DNA from: Candidatus Binatia bacterium
GTDB lineage: Bacteria; Desulfobacterota; Binatia; Bin18
Reading direction: 5' to 3'
Length of the DNA stretch: 64,000 nt
Assembly (NCBI GenBank): GCA_022826945.1
Contig: JAJDTY010000050.1
Coordinates: 1 to 64,000, forward strand
Shown: positions 1 to 8,392 of the stretch, piece after piece
Numbering within the stretch: the stretch's first letter is position 1
Layout: each line of letters starts with the position of its first letter
Notes under the pieces: model-generated
Seen by the model: only the letters and a program-made list of their open reading frames with translations
Told to the model about the DNA's origin: nothing
Database searches by the model: none
Translations under genes and position numbers: made by a program

Positions 1-371
1 AAGCGCTGGCGCGCGGGGCGGCTCACCGCTCCCGTGAGGATCTCTGGGCCTACCTCGGCTCCGTCATCCCGCGCTTCTCTCCAGTGGAATGCCAACACTA
101 CTTCCATCATTGTGGCTATACTCTATCGTGAAATGCACTAGCCAGCCAGGGCTTTCTCGACCAGATGAAGGGCAATACCACGCCCATGCTCATCATCATT
201 GGCGAGTTCGACATGGAGCCATTCACTGAGGCGATAACAAAAGAGACCTTTCTCACTTGGTATCCCAACGCCGAAATGGCCGTCTGCCGCAATGCCGGCC
301 ACTACCCACAGCAGGAAGCGCCGGTCTATGTTGCCACGGTCATCAATCGATTTTTGCAGAAGCAGCTTTGA
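1..371 (+). pseudogene. C-terminal part of an alpha/beta hydrolase, interrupted by an in-frame stop
   Basis: One reading frame runs in from the left edge to the stop at 369-371 and carries the C-terminal half of an alpha/beta-hydrolase fold protein. It shows a TPMLIIIGEFD strand with the acid-residue loop and AGHYPQQEAP with the catalytic-histidine region, ending in VINRFLQKQL. The frame is broken by TGA at 129-131, between GYTLS and NALASQGFLDQ. The part after the stop could be translated from ATG 165 (68 aa) but would be only a fragment of the fold. Nonsense mutation plus some deletion is the simplest reading; an assembly error is possible. The substrate cannot be inferred. The next gene starts 75 bases downstream on the same strand. 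Confidence 0.6.
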
Positions 372-446
372 ACCAAGCCGTTCTCTTTCGGCACGTCCAG
401 GAAGGGGATAGAGTCGTTCCTACAGCTAAGAGAAGAGGAGCCCGGT

Positions 447-1568
447 ATGAAAATCGTTGACGGCGACAGTCACTTGATCGAACCCCTGAATTTATACCTC
501 CAGTATATTGAGCCAGCCTACCGCGAGCGGGCCATGCATGTGGAGCAGGACAGTTCAAGCGGCAAGCTCCGCATGGTGGTGGATAACGAGTCCATGCGGC
601 TGGGGAGCGAAATCGACGAAATGCTCAGCATTGTCGTCGGTTATGGTCAGAAGGAAGACGGAAGCGCGCTCAACGAGTTCGACCAGTCCCTATACGAGGG
701 CGGCGCCTGGCAGGACATGGACAAGCGCATGCAGTTTCTGGACGCCGAGGGCATTGATCATCAGGTTCTCTACCCCACCCTGGGCCTCTTATGGGAAGGC
801 GAGGTCCAGGACCCGCAGCTCGCCGCGGCTCTCTGTCGGGCCTATAACACCTGGGCGTTTGAGATCAGCGCCGGCCATCGTGACCGTCTCTTTCCCGCGG
901 CCCATATCTCGCTCCGTGAACCCACGCTCGCCGTACAGGAGATTCAACGGGTGGCCAAACTTGGTGCGCATTCAATTATGATCGGCTCCGCGCCCATCAA
1001 CGGGAAAAGCTTTGGCCACCCGGATTACGATTCGCTCTGGGCAACCGCTCAGGATTGCAATATCGCCGTCAGCATTCACCCGGCCGGCAACAAGGAGTAT
1101 CTCGGTAGCGCCTGGTATAAGAACCGCAACCCCGGCTTCATGTTTATCTCCATGAATGTGATCCAGGACCCTCGCATGTCGCTGAGCACCATGGTGTATG
1201 ACGGCGTGTTTGAGCGCTTTCCCAAACTGCGCGCAGCAACCGTAGAATCCATGGGCAGTTGGGTTGGGGAGTGGATTGAACGTTTCGACTACCGCTACCA
1301 ATACATGCGCCACACCTCGCAGATGAAGCGCCCTATCCGGGAGTATCTGGCCCGCAATATCTGGATCAACGCCGACCCAAGCGAAAAGCTGCTGCCGTAT
1401 ATCGTTCAGTTTGCCGGGGACGAGAAATTCTTTGTTGGCTCGGACTACCCGCACGCCGAGGGCTTTACCAAGCCGGTAGAAACCATGCGCGAGTTGCTCT
1501 CCGCGCTGCCAACGCAGTCGGTCGATAAAATCCTGGGGGCGAATGCCGCCGCGTTTTATGGGATTTGA
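447..1568 (+). CDS. Amidohydrolase family 2 (TIM-barrel metal-dependent hydrolase)
   Basis: A 373-residue protein of the amidohydrolase-2 (PF04909-type) family, cytoplasmic with no signal peptide. Visible family marks are the N-terminal metal-binding DGDSHLIEP (residues 5-13), a central SIHPAG histidine motif and the C-terminal GSDYPHAEG with Asp333 and His336. Members are divalent-metal hydrolases or decarboxylases acting on cyclic or aromatic acids; the substrate here is unknown. The start is supported by GAAGAGGAG six bases upstream of ATG 447. A second, divergent member lies at 13378-14529 on the other strand. The family assignment is safe, the reaction is not. Confidence 0.9.
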   Translation: MKIVDGDSHLIEPLNLYLQYIEPAYRERAMHVEQDSSSGKLRMVVDNESMRLGSEIDEMLSIVVGYGQKEDGSALNEFDQSLYEGGAWQDMDKRMQFLDAEGIDHQVLYPTLGLLWEGEVQDPQLAAALCRAYNTWAFEISAGHRDRLFPAAHISLREPTLAVQEIQRVAKLGAHSIMIGSAPINGKSFGHPDYDSLWATAQDCNIAVSIHPAGNKEYLGSAWYKNRNPGFMFISMNVIQDPRMSLSTMVYDGVFERFPKLRAATVESMGSWVGEWIERFDYRYQYMRHTSQMKRPIREYLARNIWINADPSEKLLPYIVQFAGDEKFFVGSDYPHAEGFTKPVETMRELLSALPTQSVDKILGANAAAFYGI

Positions 1569-1672
1569 TGGAGCCCGCGCGTGATTTTTCCTCATCACCG
1601 TGATTCCCAGCAGTCTCGAAAGAAGGCAGGGATGAAACAGAAGGTGCTGACGGTTGTTGCGCTGTGTTTATA

Positions 1673-1720
1673 TTGTCATACCCTTTGGAAAAGAATAGAA
1701 TATCTGAAAGTCTGAATATC
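1673..1720 (+). promoter_or_regulatory. Sigma-70-like promoter with overlapping direct repeats for the toxin-antitoxin pair
   Basis: TTGTCA at 1673-1678 and TAGAAT at 1696-1701 are separated by 17 bases; each differs from the consensus hexamer at one position. The heptamer GAATATC occurs at 1698-1704 and again at 1714-1720, a 16-base period, covering the -10 box and the likely transcription start just before ATG 1731. AbrB/MazE-type antitoxins usually repress their own promoters, so the repeats are a reasonable operator candidate. Assigned by eye only. Confidence 0.45.
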
Positions 1721-1730
1721 AGGCAAAATT

Positions 1731-2030
1731 ATGGGAACTCCAGACACCAGTAAAGTAGGAAAGCGAGGGACGGTTGTTCTCCCAGCTCGCCTCCGGCGTC
1801 GTTTTGGTATCGAAGAAGGTTCCTTTGTGATTGCTGAGGAGTGCACGGATGGTATCCTCATTCGTCCTGCCGTTGTAACACCCGTTGAAATCTATACCCC
1901 GGAGCGTAGAGCAGAATTCCTGCTGTCAAACGCAGTTGACGCAGACGATTATGCAGATGCGGTCCAAGAGGTACGGAAGCTCGGCCTTGACCCCGACAAG
2001 ATTCCTCACCGCCGGCTCTCAACAGACTAA
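1731..2030 (+). CDS. AbrB/MazE/SpoVT-type antitoxin
   Basis: A 99-residue protein. Residues 8-45 match the swapped-hairpin AbrB DNA-binding fold: KVGKRGTVVLPARLRRRFGI followed by EGSFVIAEECTDGILIRP. The C-terminal half (about 46-99) is acidic and helical, as expected for the toxin-binding tail. It lies four bases upstream of a PIN-domain gene, the usual antitoxin-toxin order. The expected role is neutralising the PIN ribonuclease and autorepressing the operon from the promoter at 1673-1701. It is a chromosomal pair with no mobile-element genes beside it. Confidence 0.85.
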   Translation: MGTPDTSKVGKRGTVVLPARLRRRFGIEEGSFVIAEECTDGILIRPAVVTPVEIYTPERRAEFLLSNAVDADDYADAVQEVRKLGLDPDKIPHRRLSTD

Positions 2031-2033
2031 GTC

Positions 2034-2444
2034 GTGAAACGTGCCTTTCTCGATGCCAACGTCCTCTTCTCGGCGGCCTATAAGACGAACGCCTCGCTGA
2101 CCAAGTTATGGCATCTCTCAAACGTAGAGTTCGTGACTTCTGCCTACGCAGCAGAAGAGGCGATTCGTAATAGCATCCTTGCCAAACCTGACCGACTCTC
2201 CGCTCTCCAGGACCTCCTCATGCGGACGATGGTCATAAGCGAGCCAGCCCAGTTTCCAGACCTGCCAAAAACGATTGATCTCAAGACAAAAGATCGGCCT
2301 ATCCTGGCAGCAGCGATAGCCGCGCACTGCCATTACCTCATTACCGGAGACAAAACGGACTTCGGGTCGTATTACGGTCAGACGGTGAGAGGAGTCCTGA
2401 TCCTCCCTCCTGGGGAATTCATTCGGCTCTCCACTCAGCAATAG
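2034..2444 (+). CDS. PIN-domain toxin (VapC-like ribonuclease)
   Basis: A 136-residue protein starting at GTG, three bases after the antitoxin stop codon, so probably translationally coupled. PIN-domain acidic residues are visible: Asp in FLDANVLFSA at the N terminus, Glu in AAEEAIRN near residue 42, Asp in KTKDRPILAAA near residue 93 and the pair in TGDKTDFG near the C terminus. These coordinate Mg/Mn for endoribonuclease activity in the family. Likely target is tRNA or other RNA, not inferable from sequence. Full length for the family. Confidence 0.85.
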   Translation: MKRAFLDANVLFSAAYKTNASLTKLWHLSNVEFVTSAYAAEEAIRNSILAKPDRLSALQDLLMRTMVISEPAQFPDLPKTIDLKTKDRPILAAAIAAHCHYLITGDKTDFGSYYGQTVRGVLILPPGEFIRLSTQQ

Positions 2445-2460
2445 GGGGATTCTCCGGGCC

Positions 2461-3561
2461 TCAGAGGGCGGCCGCCGTCTGCTCCTGAGCCGCGGCGTCA
2501 TCCGCCCGGAGGACTGGCATCACCTGTGACGCAAACAACTCGGTGCTGCGCACGGCCAAGTCGTTGGGCAGGCTGCCGTATTTGAACACACCGATAAACT
2601 GACTCGGGTTCATGACCTGGCGCAGCTCCCGGATGGCGGCAACGCACTGCTCCGGGGTGCCAAAAACCTGCGTTTTGGCGAACTCCTGCTGAAAGGCGTT
2701 GGCCTGCTGCTGGCTGGCTTGGGCAAGCTCGACATAGGCCTCATAGCCCTTGGCGGCACGGAAATGCTCGGGTTCGTCAAAAGCGTAATGCTGCACAGCG
2801 GTGTCGGCATAGTCCATGATCCACTTCCGCCCGTCTTCCTGGGCCGACTCGTCTTCGGAGCAATAGATCCAAGCGGTAATAATTGGCCGCCTCGCCGCAG
2901 TTCCGAATCTGGCGCACGCCGCCTGATATGCCTCATAGTCCTTCAGGTGGTCGGCCCAACTCTTCTGGGGGATGATCAGCATGCCCAAGCCGGCCCGCGC
3001 CATAATCTCGCCGGTCTCAGGACTGATAATGGCACCGTACATCCGCTCGGTTAGGTCCGAACTGACCGGACGCGGGCGAATACGCATCTCCGGGATATTG
3101 AAATATTTGCCGACAAAGGAAAAACGGTCCTGTCCGAGGGCGCACTTCACAACCTCGATACTCTCGATCAGGCGCTCGCGCGCCTCGCTCATCGAGACCC
3201 GAAAGCCGTCGTACTCCACCTGGGCGGCACCACGCCCGAAGCCCAGCAGCAGTTCGCGTCCGCGCGCAAAATTATCCAGCATGGCAATCTGCTCGGCGAC
3301 CCGCACCGGGTCGTGCCAGGGCAGCACGATCACAAACGTGCCAAGTCCGATCTTCTTGGTCCGCCCGCACACATAGCTGAGCATCTGCACCGGGTCGGGA
3401 ATGAGTTCATAATCCGTGAAATGATGCTCCACCGACCAGACCATATCGAACCCGAGGTCTTCGTACATTTCGGCCAGGGCCAAGTCTTCCGCGTAAATCT
3501 CGTGGTCCGGTCGGGGCGACCGGAAATAGTTCTGACAGATCAGCGAGCCTCCGAATTTCAT
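2461..3561 (-). CDS. LLM class flavin-dependent oxidoreductase
   Basis: A 366-residue bacterial-luciferase-like TIM barrel. It has the N-terminal ALAEMYEDLGFDMVWSVEHHF segment typical of the family, then RTKKIGLGTFVIVLPWHDPVRVAEQIAMLDNF and GRELLLGFGRGA. Such enzymes use reduced FMN or F420 to oxygenate or reduce small organic substrates. AAAGGA lies about nine bases before the ATG. The gene is convergent with the PIN toxin gene (16 bases between stops) and divergent from the aminotransferase. Substrate unknown; three further LLM proteins occur in the window. Confidence 0.88.
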   Translation of the reverse strand: MKFGGSLICQNYFRSPRPDHEIYAEDLALAEMYEDLGFDMVWSVEHHFTDYELIPDPVQMLSYVCGRTKKIGLGTFVIVLPWHDPVRVAEQIAMLDNFARGRELLLGFGRGAAQVEYDGFRVSMSEARERLIESIEVVKCALGQDRFSFVGKYFNIPEMRIRPRPVSSDLTERMYGAIISPETGEIMARAGLGMLIIPQKSWADHLKDYEAYQAACARFGTAARRPIITAWIYCSEDESAQEDGRKWIMDYADTAVQHYAFDEPEHFRAAKGYEAYVELAQASQQQANAFQQEFAKTQVFGTPEQCVAAIRELRQVMNPSQFIGVFKYGSLPNDLAVRSTELFASQVMPVLRADDAAAQEQTAAAL

Positions 3562-3655
3562 GGCGTATCCTTTCTTTCCCTCGTCCTGGCGCGGTCGGGC
3601 TGCATTCTAGCCGAAAAGGCGTTATGCAGATAGTCGTTTGCGAGAGGAGGGTACG

Positions 3656-4813
3656 ATGCCAGTGAGTCGTCTGTCAGGCATGGCCGGGATTGGGGTTGAC
3701 CGCATGGGTAATCTGGCGGACCAGTCCCAGGACGGAGCGGTACTGCGTTTGGAGAATCTCGACACCGACCTGCGGCCGCCGCCCGGAGTGGAAGAAGCGA
3801 CCCGGCAGGCAGTAGGGGAAGACGACGCCAACAGCTATCTGCCGTTTCTAGGTGCCGACGCCCTACGGCAGGCGGCCGCAGCCCTCGTCAGTCGCCTCTC
3901 GGGTGTGGAGTATGACTGGCGGAATTCCACCATTGTCAGCGCAGGCGGCCTGAACGGCATTCTCAACGTGCTGTTGGCTCTGCTTGAGCCCGGAGATGAG
4001 GTTATCCTTACCGACCCGATTTATATTGGTCTGGTCAACCGCGTGCGGCTGGCTGGCGGTGTCCCGGTTCTTACGCCGTACCAGATTGAAGACGGCGTCT
4101 GGCGTTTGGACCGTGACCGGTTGCGGCAGGCCGTGACCGCCAAGACAAAAGTCCTGCTGATGATGAGCCCCTCCATGCCGACCGGTGCCGTCTTTACGGG
4201 CCAGGACTGGGACAGCATCTGCGCGGCCTGCCAGGATGCCGACGCGTGGCTGCTGTATGACAGTGCCATGGAACGCATTCTGTTCGACGGCCTGGACTCC
4301 ATGCACCCGGCCTCGTTCCCCGGTATGGCCCAGCGGACCATTACGGTTGGTGCGGTCTCCAAGGAATACCGGATGATAGGCTGGCGGGTCGGCTGGATCG
4401 TTGCCCCGCCCGCCATTATCGATGATATCGGTCTGGTGAATATCTCCAACGTGGTCTGCCCGGTCGGCATTGCTCAAGCCGCGGCAACCGCAGCGTTGCA
4501 AGCGCCCGACACTGATATTGCCGCGGCCAGCGCGGAATGGCAGCACCGGCGCGATACGATTCTGCACGAACTTGAGGGCTTCCCCATCGTCAAGCCCCAA
4601 GGCGGCTGGTCCATGCTGCTGGATGTCTCGGGGTTCGGCCTGACGGGTGCGGAAGCCTCGCAGCGCCTGTTGGAGAAAGGAAAAATCGCGGCGACTGCCA
4701 TGACGGGCTGGGGCAGCGAGCGGAGCGCAAGCTTTGTCCGCTTTGTCTTTTCAAACGAACCCGTCAGTCGGCTGCGCGGTCTGCGGGAACGAGTAGAAGC
4801 GGCTCTATCCTGA
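3656..4813 (+). CDS. PLP-dependent aminotransferase, class I/II fold
   Basis: A 385-residue fold-type I PLP enzyme. The frame opens earlier at TTG 3638, but ATG 3656 has AGAGGAGG five bases upstream and is preferred. The Schiff-base lysine is in AVSKEYRMIGWRVGW (about Lys236) and the PLP-ring aspartate in LLYDSAME (about Asp202); Arg244 in GWRVGW fits the carboxylate-binding arginine region. The usual NPTG motif reads SPSMPTGAVF, with Met where Asn normally contacts the cofactor. It stands alone between divergent and convergent neighbours, so pathway context is lacking. Amino-donor specificity cannot be assigned. Confidence 0.85.
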   Translation: MPVSRLSGMAGIGVDRMGNLADQSQDGAVLRLENLDTDLRPPPGVEEATRQAVGEDDANSYLPFLGADALRQAAAALVSRLSGVEYDWRNSTIVSAGGLNGILNVLLALLEPGDEVILTDPIYIGLVNRVRLAGGVPVLTPYQIEDGVWRLDRDRLRQAVTAKTKVLLMMSPSMPTGAVFTGQDWDSICAACQDADAWLLYDSAMERILFDGLDSMHPASFPGMAQRTITVGAVSKEYRMIGWRVGWIVAPPAIIDDIGLVNISNVVCPVGIAQAAATAALQAPDTDIAAASAEWQHRRDTILHELEGFPIVKPQGGWSMLLDVSGFGLTGAEASQRLLEKGKIAATAMTGWGSERSASFVRFVFSNEPVSRLRGLRERVEAALS

Positions 4814-4817
4814 TGCG

Positions 4818-4839
4818 AGGGCAATTCATGAATTGCCCC
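4818..4839. repeat. Perfect palindrome between convergent genes (REP-like element)
   Basis: GGGCAATTCATGAATTGCCC at 4819-4838 is a perfect 20-base inverted repeat, followed by CTACGGGG. It sits five bases after the aminotransferase stop and between two converging genes, so it could act as a bidirectional terminator. Similar palindromes are scattered in many bacterial genomes as small extragenic repeats. A weaker relative (AATGCA-CGAT-TGCATT) occurs near 38781-38796. Confidence 0.6.
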
Positions 4840-4890
4840 TACGGGGAATCCCCTCCGTGGAGATGCCGGGGTGGGTTCTCCGGGCTGTTC

Positions 4891-5310
4891 CTAGCTCGGC
4901 GATGCTTCGAGTATCCGTCCGATTAAGGGACTCTGGTGCCAGCAGACCAGCTTCCAGGCTCCGTCCCGATACACCCAGGTCAGAGTAAAGCCCATAAAGC
5001 GCTGGCGGAAACCGGCATCGCGCGGTTTGCCCCGAAACGTCGAAAAGCCGCTGACATGGCCAGTATCCCCAAACACTTTGAAGTGCATCTCGCGCGGCTT
5101 CCATTCAAACGATTCCCACATCCCTTTCCCACCGGCGTGGAAGGCAATGTGGTCCTTGAAGTCGTCCAGGTCCATGCGCCACGGAAAGTCTTCGTCCAGA
5201 ATTTCCGCCTCTGCGTCAAACGCCTGCCAGAAGGCGTCCAAGTCGCCGGTATTGAGCCCGTCATTCCAGGCGTGAAAGGCCGCTTCCAAACTCTGTATGT
5301 CTGCTGCCAT
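4891..5310 (-). CDS. SnoaL/NTF2-like small protein
   Basis: A 139-residue protein with the cone-shaped NTF2/SnoaL pattern. An N-terminal helix (FHAWNDGLNTGDLDAFWQAF) leads into an acidic loop and strands ending in GFTLTWVYRDGAWKLVCWH, a typical closing strand of the fold. Family members act as small-molecule isomerases or hydrolases, or as ligand-binding stress proteins. No catalytic residues can be singled out. Cytoplasmic; monocistronic; convergent with the aminotransferase gene. Confidence 0.72.
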   Translation of the reverse strand: MAADIQSLEAAFHAWNDGLNTGDLDAFWQAFDAEAEILDEDFPWRMDLDDFKDHIAFHAGGKGMWESFEWKPREMHFKVFGDTGHVSGFSTFRGKPRDAGFRQRFMGFTLTWVYRDGAWKLVCWHQSPLIGRILEASPS

Positions 5311-5430
5311 GATGTTCCCCTTTTCTCTTTCGGCCTATATAGCGGGTTGACCAGAGGAACTCTATGATATTTTGAAACAAATATTTGGCATGGCACAATG
5401 CGCGAGCCAATCGATCGTTAAGGAAGGTAA

Positions 5431-7053
5431 ATGATGAAGCAAAGAATCACACGCAGCGTCAGCGTCCTATTCCTACTAGCGAGTGTCTTTGTCGGTCTGC
5501 CAGTTCTCCGAGCCGAGCAGCTCGGAGAACTGAATTTCCCGACCTCCGGCTCAGCAGCAGCCCAAGAACACTTCCTTCGAGGCGTCAAATATCTGCATAA
5601 TTTTGGATTCGAGGATGCCGCCGAGGCGTTCCGGGCGGCGACGAAAGTCGAGCCGGACTTTGCCCTGGCCTACTGGGGAGAGGCGCTCAGTCACAACCAC
5701 CCGCTGCAACCGGCACGTGACCTGGAAACGCCAAGAAAAGTCCTGGCCCGGCTCGGTTCTTCACCGGCCGAGCGTGCCGCCAAAGCCCCGACTCCGCGCG
5801 AAGCCGGCTTACTTGCCGCGGTAGAGATTCTGTATGGAGAGGGAGACGATGCCAAACGCGCCTTTGCTTACGCAGAGGCGATGGGTCGGTTGGCGACCCG
5901 TTATCCTGAGGACGAAGAAATTCAGGCGTTTTACGCTGTTGCCCTTCTGGGGACGGTCCGCCATCTCGGAGACACCTGGGGAGCAGAGTCAACGTTTGGG
6001 GTCCGGATGGAAGCGGGGGCGATAGCACAGGAGGTGTTTCGCAAACACCCAAACCATCCCGGCGCTGCCCATTATATTATTCACGCCTTCGACGATCCTA
6101 TTCACGCGCCCCTGGCCCTGACGGCAGCCCAACGCTACGCGACAATCGCTCCGGATGTCTCCCATGCCTTACACATGCCCTCGCATATTTTTATTCAGCG
6201 CGGCATGTGGGCCGAAGTGGTGGCTTCCAATGAAGCCTCATATCAAGCCGCTTTCGCGAGGTGGCATCAGCGAGACAGTTTTTCTAAAACACAACGATAT
6301 TTTAATGATGTGTATATCTGGCACGCTTTGGATTGGGGCCAGTACGGCGCACTGCAACTGGCGGATTGGGCCAAGGCAAGGCAGGCAATTGCGCTTCTCC
6401 GACCAGTCGCAGAGAAAAGCACGGTCTCGAGGGTCAAGGAAGGTGTCGGCGAAATGACGGCCCGCTATATTGTCGAAAGCGAGCAGTGGGAGCAACTTCC
6501 GCTTCTTTCCGATCTCACTACTCACGAGTTGATGGCAACCGGCATGAGCGCTGTGCGCATGGGGGACGTGGCAATCGCTCAGCAGGTGGAGGCCAGGTTG
6601 AGCGCACGAGAGCAGGAAGGGGCGTCGACTCGCTTCAAACAGACCCAGCAGGCGTTGACTATCATGCGTCTTGAGGTCGCAGCCCTGGTTCGTCTGGCAC
6701 AGGGCCAGGGCGACGCCGCCATCGCCCTCGTGGAGAAAGCCGTGGCTATTGCCAACAGTATGGGCCTACCCAACGGATCAGCCATACCAATCAAACCCGC
6801 GCACGAGTTATATGGAGAAATCTTGCTTGAGCTTGACCGGCCGCAACAGGCGATGACCTGGTTCGAAGCCTCTTTACGGCGGACCCCGAACCGTCCCCTT
6901 TCGCTACGCGGCTTGGCACGCGCAGCCGCAAAAAACGATGCCCTCAGCACTGCGCGTCAAAATTATCAAAAGCTTCTTACAGTCTGGGGGGACAGGAATA
7001 CCCCGGAGGCACTGCAAGAAGCGAGAATGTTTCTGGCCGCAGCGGACCAGTAA
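5431..7053 (+). CDS. Exported TPR-repeat protein
   Basis: A 540-residue protein with an N-terminal signal peptide (basic MMKQRITR, hydrophobic core, cleavage probably near LRAEQ). Tetratricopeptide-type helices follow: LRGVKYLHNFGFEDAAEAFRA and DFALAYWGEALSHNHPL near the N terminus, and ELYGEILLELDRPQQAMTWF with SLRGLARAAAKNDALSTA near the C terminus. Probably a periplasmic scaffold or binding protein; no enzymatic motif is visible. AAGGAAGG lies just upstream of tandem ATG codons at 5431 and 5434; the second has the better spacing. The enoyl-CoA hydratase gene follows after 23 bases and may be co-transcribed. Confidence 0.82.
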   Translation: MMKQRITRSVSVLFLLASVFVGLPVLRAEQLGELNFPTSGSAAAQEHFLRGVKYLHNFGFEDAAEAFRAATKVEPDFALAYWGEALSHNHPLQPARDLETPRKVLARLGSSPAERAAKAPTPREAGLLAAVEILYGEGDDAKRAFAYAEAMGRLATRYPEDEEIQAFYAVALLGTVRHLGDTWGAESTFGVRMEAGAIAQEVFRKHPNHPGAAHYIIHAFDDPIHAPLALTAAQRYATIAPDVSHALHMPSHIFIQRGMWAEVVASNEASYQAAFARWHQRDSFSKTQRYFNDVYIWHALDWGQYGALQLADWAKARQAIALLRPVAEKSTVSRVKEGVGEMTARYIVESEQWEQLPLLSDLTTHELMATGMSAVRMGDVAIAQQVEARLSAREQEGASTRFKQTQQALTIMRLEVAALVRLAQGQGDAAIALVEKAVAIANSMGLPNGSAIPIKPAHELYGEILLELDRPQQAMTWFEASLRRTPNRPLSLRGLARAAAKNDALSTARQNYQKLLTVWGDRNTPEALQEARMFLAAADQ

Positions 7054-7076
7054 GATACGAGGAACAAGGAGTAAGC

Positions 7077-7907
7077 ATGTCCGAAAAATCCTGTAGACAA
7101 GCCATAGACACCGGGACCGACCAACTCCTATGTCATATCGAAGAGCGTGTTGGAGTGGTGACCTTGAATCGTCCCGAGGTTCGGAACGCGCTGTCGGATA
7201 CGCTCACCCCGGCGCTCCGCACCATCATCCCGGAGTTGGCGGTCCGCCCCGATATTGGCTGCATTATGCTCACCGGAGCCGGGACGGCCTTTTGCGCCGG
7301 CGGCGATGTCAAAACCTTTGGCTCGTGGTCTAAAGAAGAACAGACGCCGGAGGAGAAAATCCAGCTCTTGCGGCGGCGACAGAGAACGCTGACCGGCATG
7401 ATCTACGAACTCGAAAAACCCATGGTCGCCGCCCTGCCCGGCCCGGCCGCCGGAGCCGGACTTTCGATCGCCCTGGCGTGCGATATCCGCATTGCCGCGG
7501 CGCGGGCGTTTGTCACAACCGGGTTTGGGAAAATCGGACTGTCCGGAGATTACGGGGGGAGCTGGTTTTTGACCCAACTGGTCGGCACGGCCAAGGCGCG
7601 CGAACTCTATTATACCTCCGAGCGCATCGACGCCGCGGAGTGTGAGCGTCTAGGCATCTTTAACCGGGTCTTTGCGGACGAGACATTTGAGACGGAAGCC
7701 CTGGCCTTTGCCAAACGGATTGCCGCCGGTCCCCCGCTCGCCCTGCGCTATATGAAGGAAAACCTGAACCGGGCCACGACCCAGGACCTGCATACCTGCC
7801 TGGATATGGAAGCGGACCGGCTGATCCGGGCGTCCGGGACAGAGGATTTTCAAGAAGCAGTTCGAGCTTTCAGGGAGAAAAGATCGCCCGTCTTCACCGG
7901 CCGCTGA
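7077..7907 (+). CDS. Enoyl-CoA hydratase/isomerase (crotonase) family protein
   Basis: A 276-residue crotonase-fold protein. The first oxyanion-hole segment is GTAFCAGGDVKTFG, the second PGPAAGAGLSIALACDIRIA, and the active-site loop reads GLSGDYGGSWFLTQLVGTAKARELYYTSE in two halves. An Asp where classical hydratases carry Glu (GLSGDYG) resembles PaaG-like isomerases and other crotonase subgroups, so hydration is not certain. AAGGAG precedes the ATG at optimal distance. A small HAD gene follows within nine bases. Confidence 0.87.
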   Translation: MSEKSCRQAIDTGTDQLLCHIEERVGVVTLNRPEVRNALSDTLTPALRTIIPELAVRPDIGCIMLTGAGTAFCAGGDVKTFGSWSKEEQTPEEKIQLLRRRQRTLTGMIYELEKPMVAALPGPAAGAGLSIALACDIRIAAARAFVTTGFGKIGLSGDYGGSWFLTQLVGTAKARELYYTSERIDAAECERLGIFNRVFADETFETEALAFAKRIAAGPPLALRYMKENLNRATTQDLHTCLDMEADRLIRASGTEDFQEAVRAFREKRSPVFTGR

Positions 7908-7915
7908 ACTTTCCC

Positions 7916-8314
7916 ATGACGACAAATATTCTCTTGCTCGATGTCGATGGTGTGCTGAAATCTCTCCAGGGCGCTGCTGGCACCATACGCGGGACGGATT
8001 GGAAAGAGGGGGTCCAGGAATTTGTTGCGTGGTGTCAGGAACAGTTCCACGTCGTCCTTATCCTCTCTTCGTGGCAGGCCCACATCCACCTGGAATTCGC
8101 AGCGCTCGGTATCCACCTGCCGTCACTGTCCTGGAAGACTACCAAAACTGAGGGGCTGGCCGGCTTGGTCGGACCAGGAAAAAGGATCGTGTGGGTCGAG
8201 GATGGCTGGGACGCCGAGGATCGAGCGATAGCGGAAAGTCTGGGGATTACGCTGGTGGAAACACATTTTCACGAACCGCTGACACTGACGCGCCAAAAGA
8301 TCGCCGCGGCATAA
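7916..8314 (+). CDS. Small HAD-superfamily protein (HAD_SAK-like)
   Basis: A 132-residue protein with the HAD nucleophile motif ILLLDVDGVLKS at the N terminus, a second motif VVLILSSWQAH, and the acidic motif VWVEDGWDAED near the C terminus. There is no cap domain, and the length fits the compact HAD domains known from Swiss-army-knife RNA-repair proteins and standalone phosphatases. Starts eight bases after the enoyl-CoA hydratase stop and is probably in the same operon. Substrate unknown. Confidence 0.75.
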   Translation: MTTNILLLDVDGVLKSLQGAAGTIRGTDWKEGVQEFVAWCQEQFHVVLILSSWQAHIHLEFAALGIHLPSLSWKTTKTEGLAGLVGPGKRIVWVEDGWDAEDRAIAESLGITLVETHFHEPLTLTRQKIAAA

Positions 8315-8392
8315 ACGCCGGGCTCTCACTGGTCAGCAGCACTTCAGACTGATACACGAGAACGCCAGCCCTCAAACACAAAGGAAAACAGC

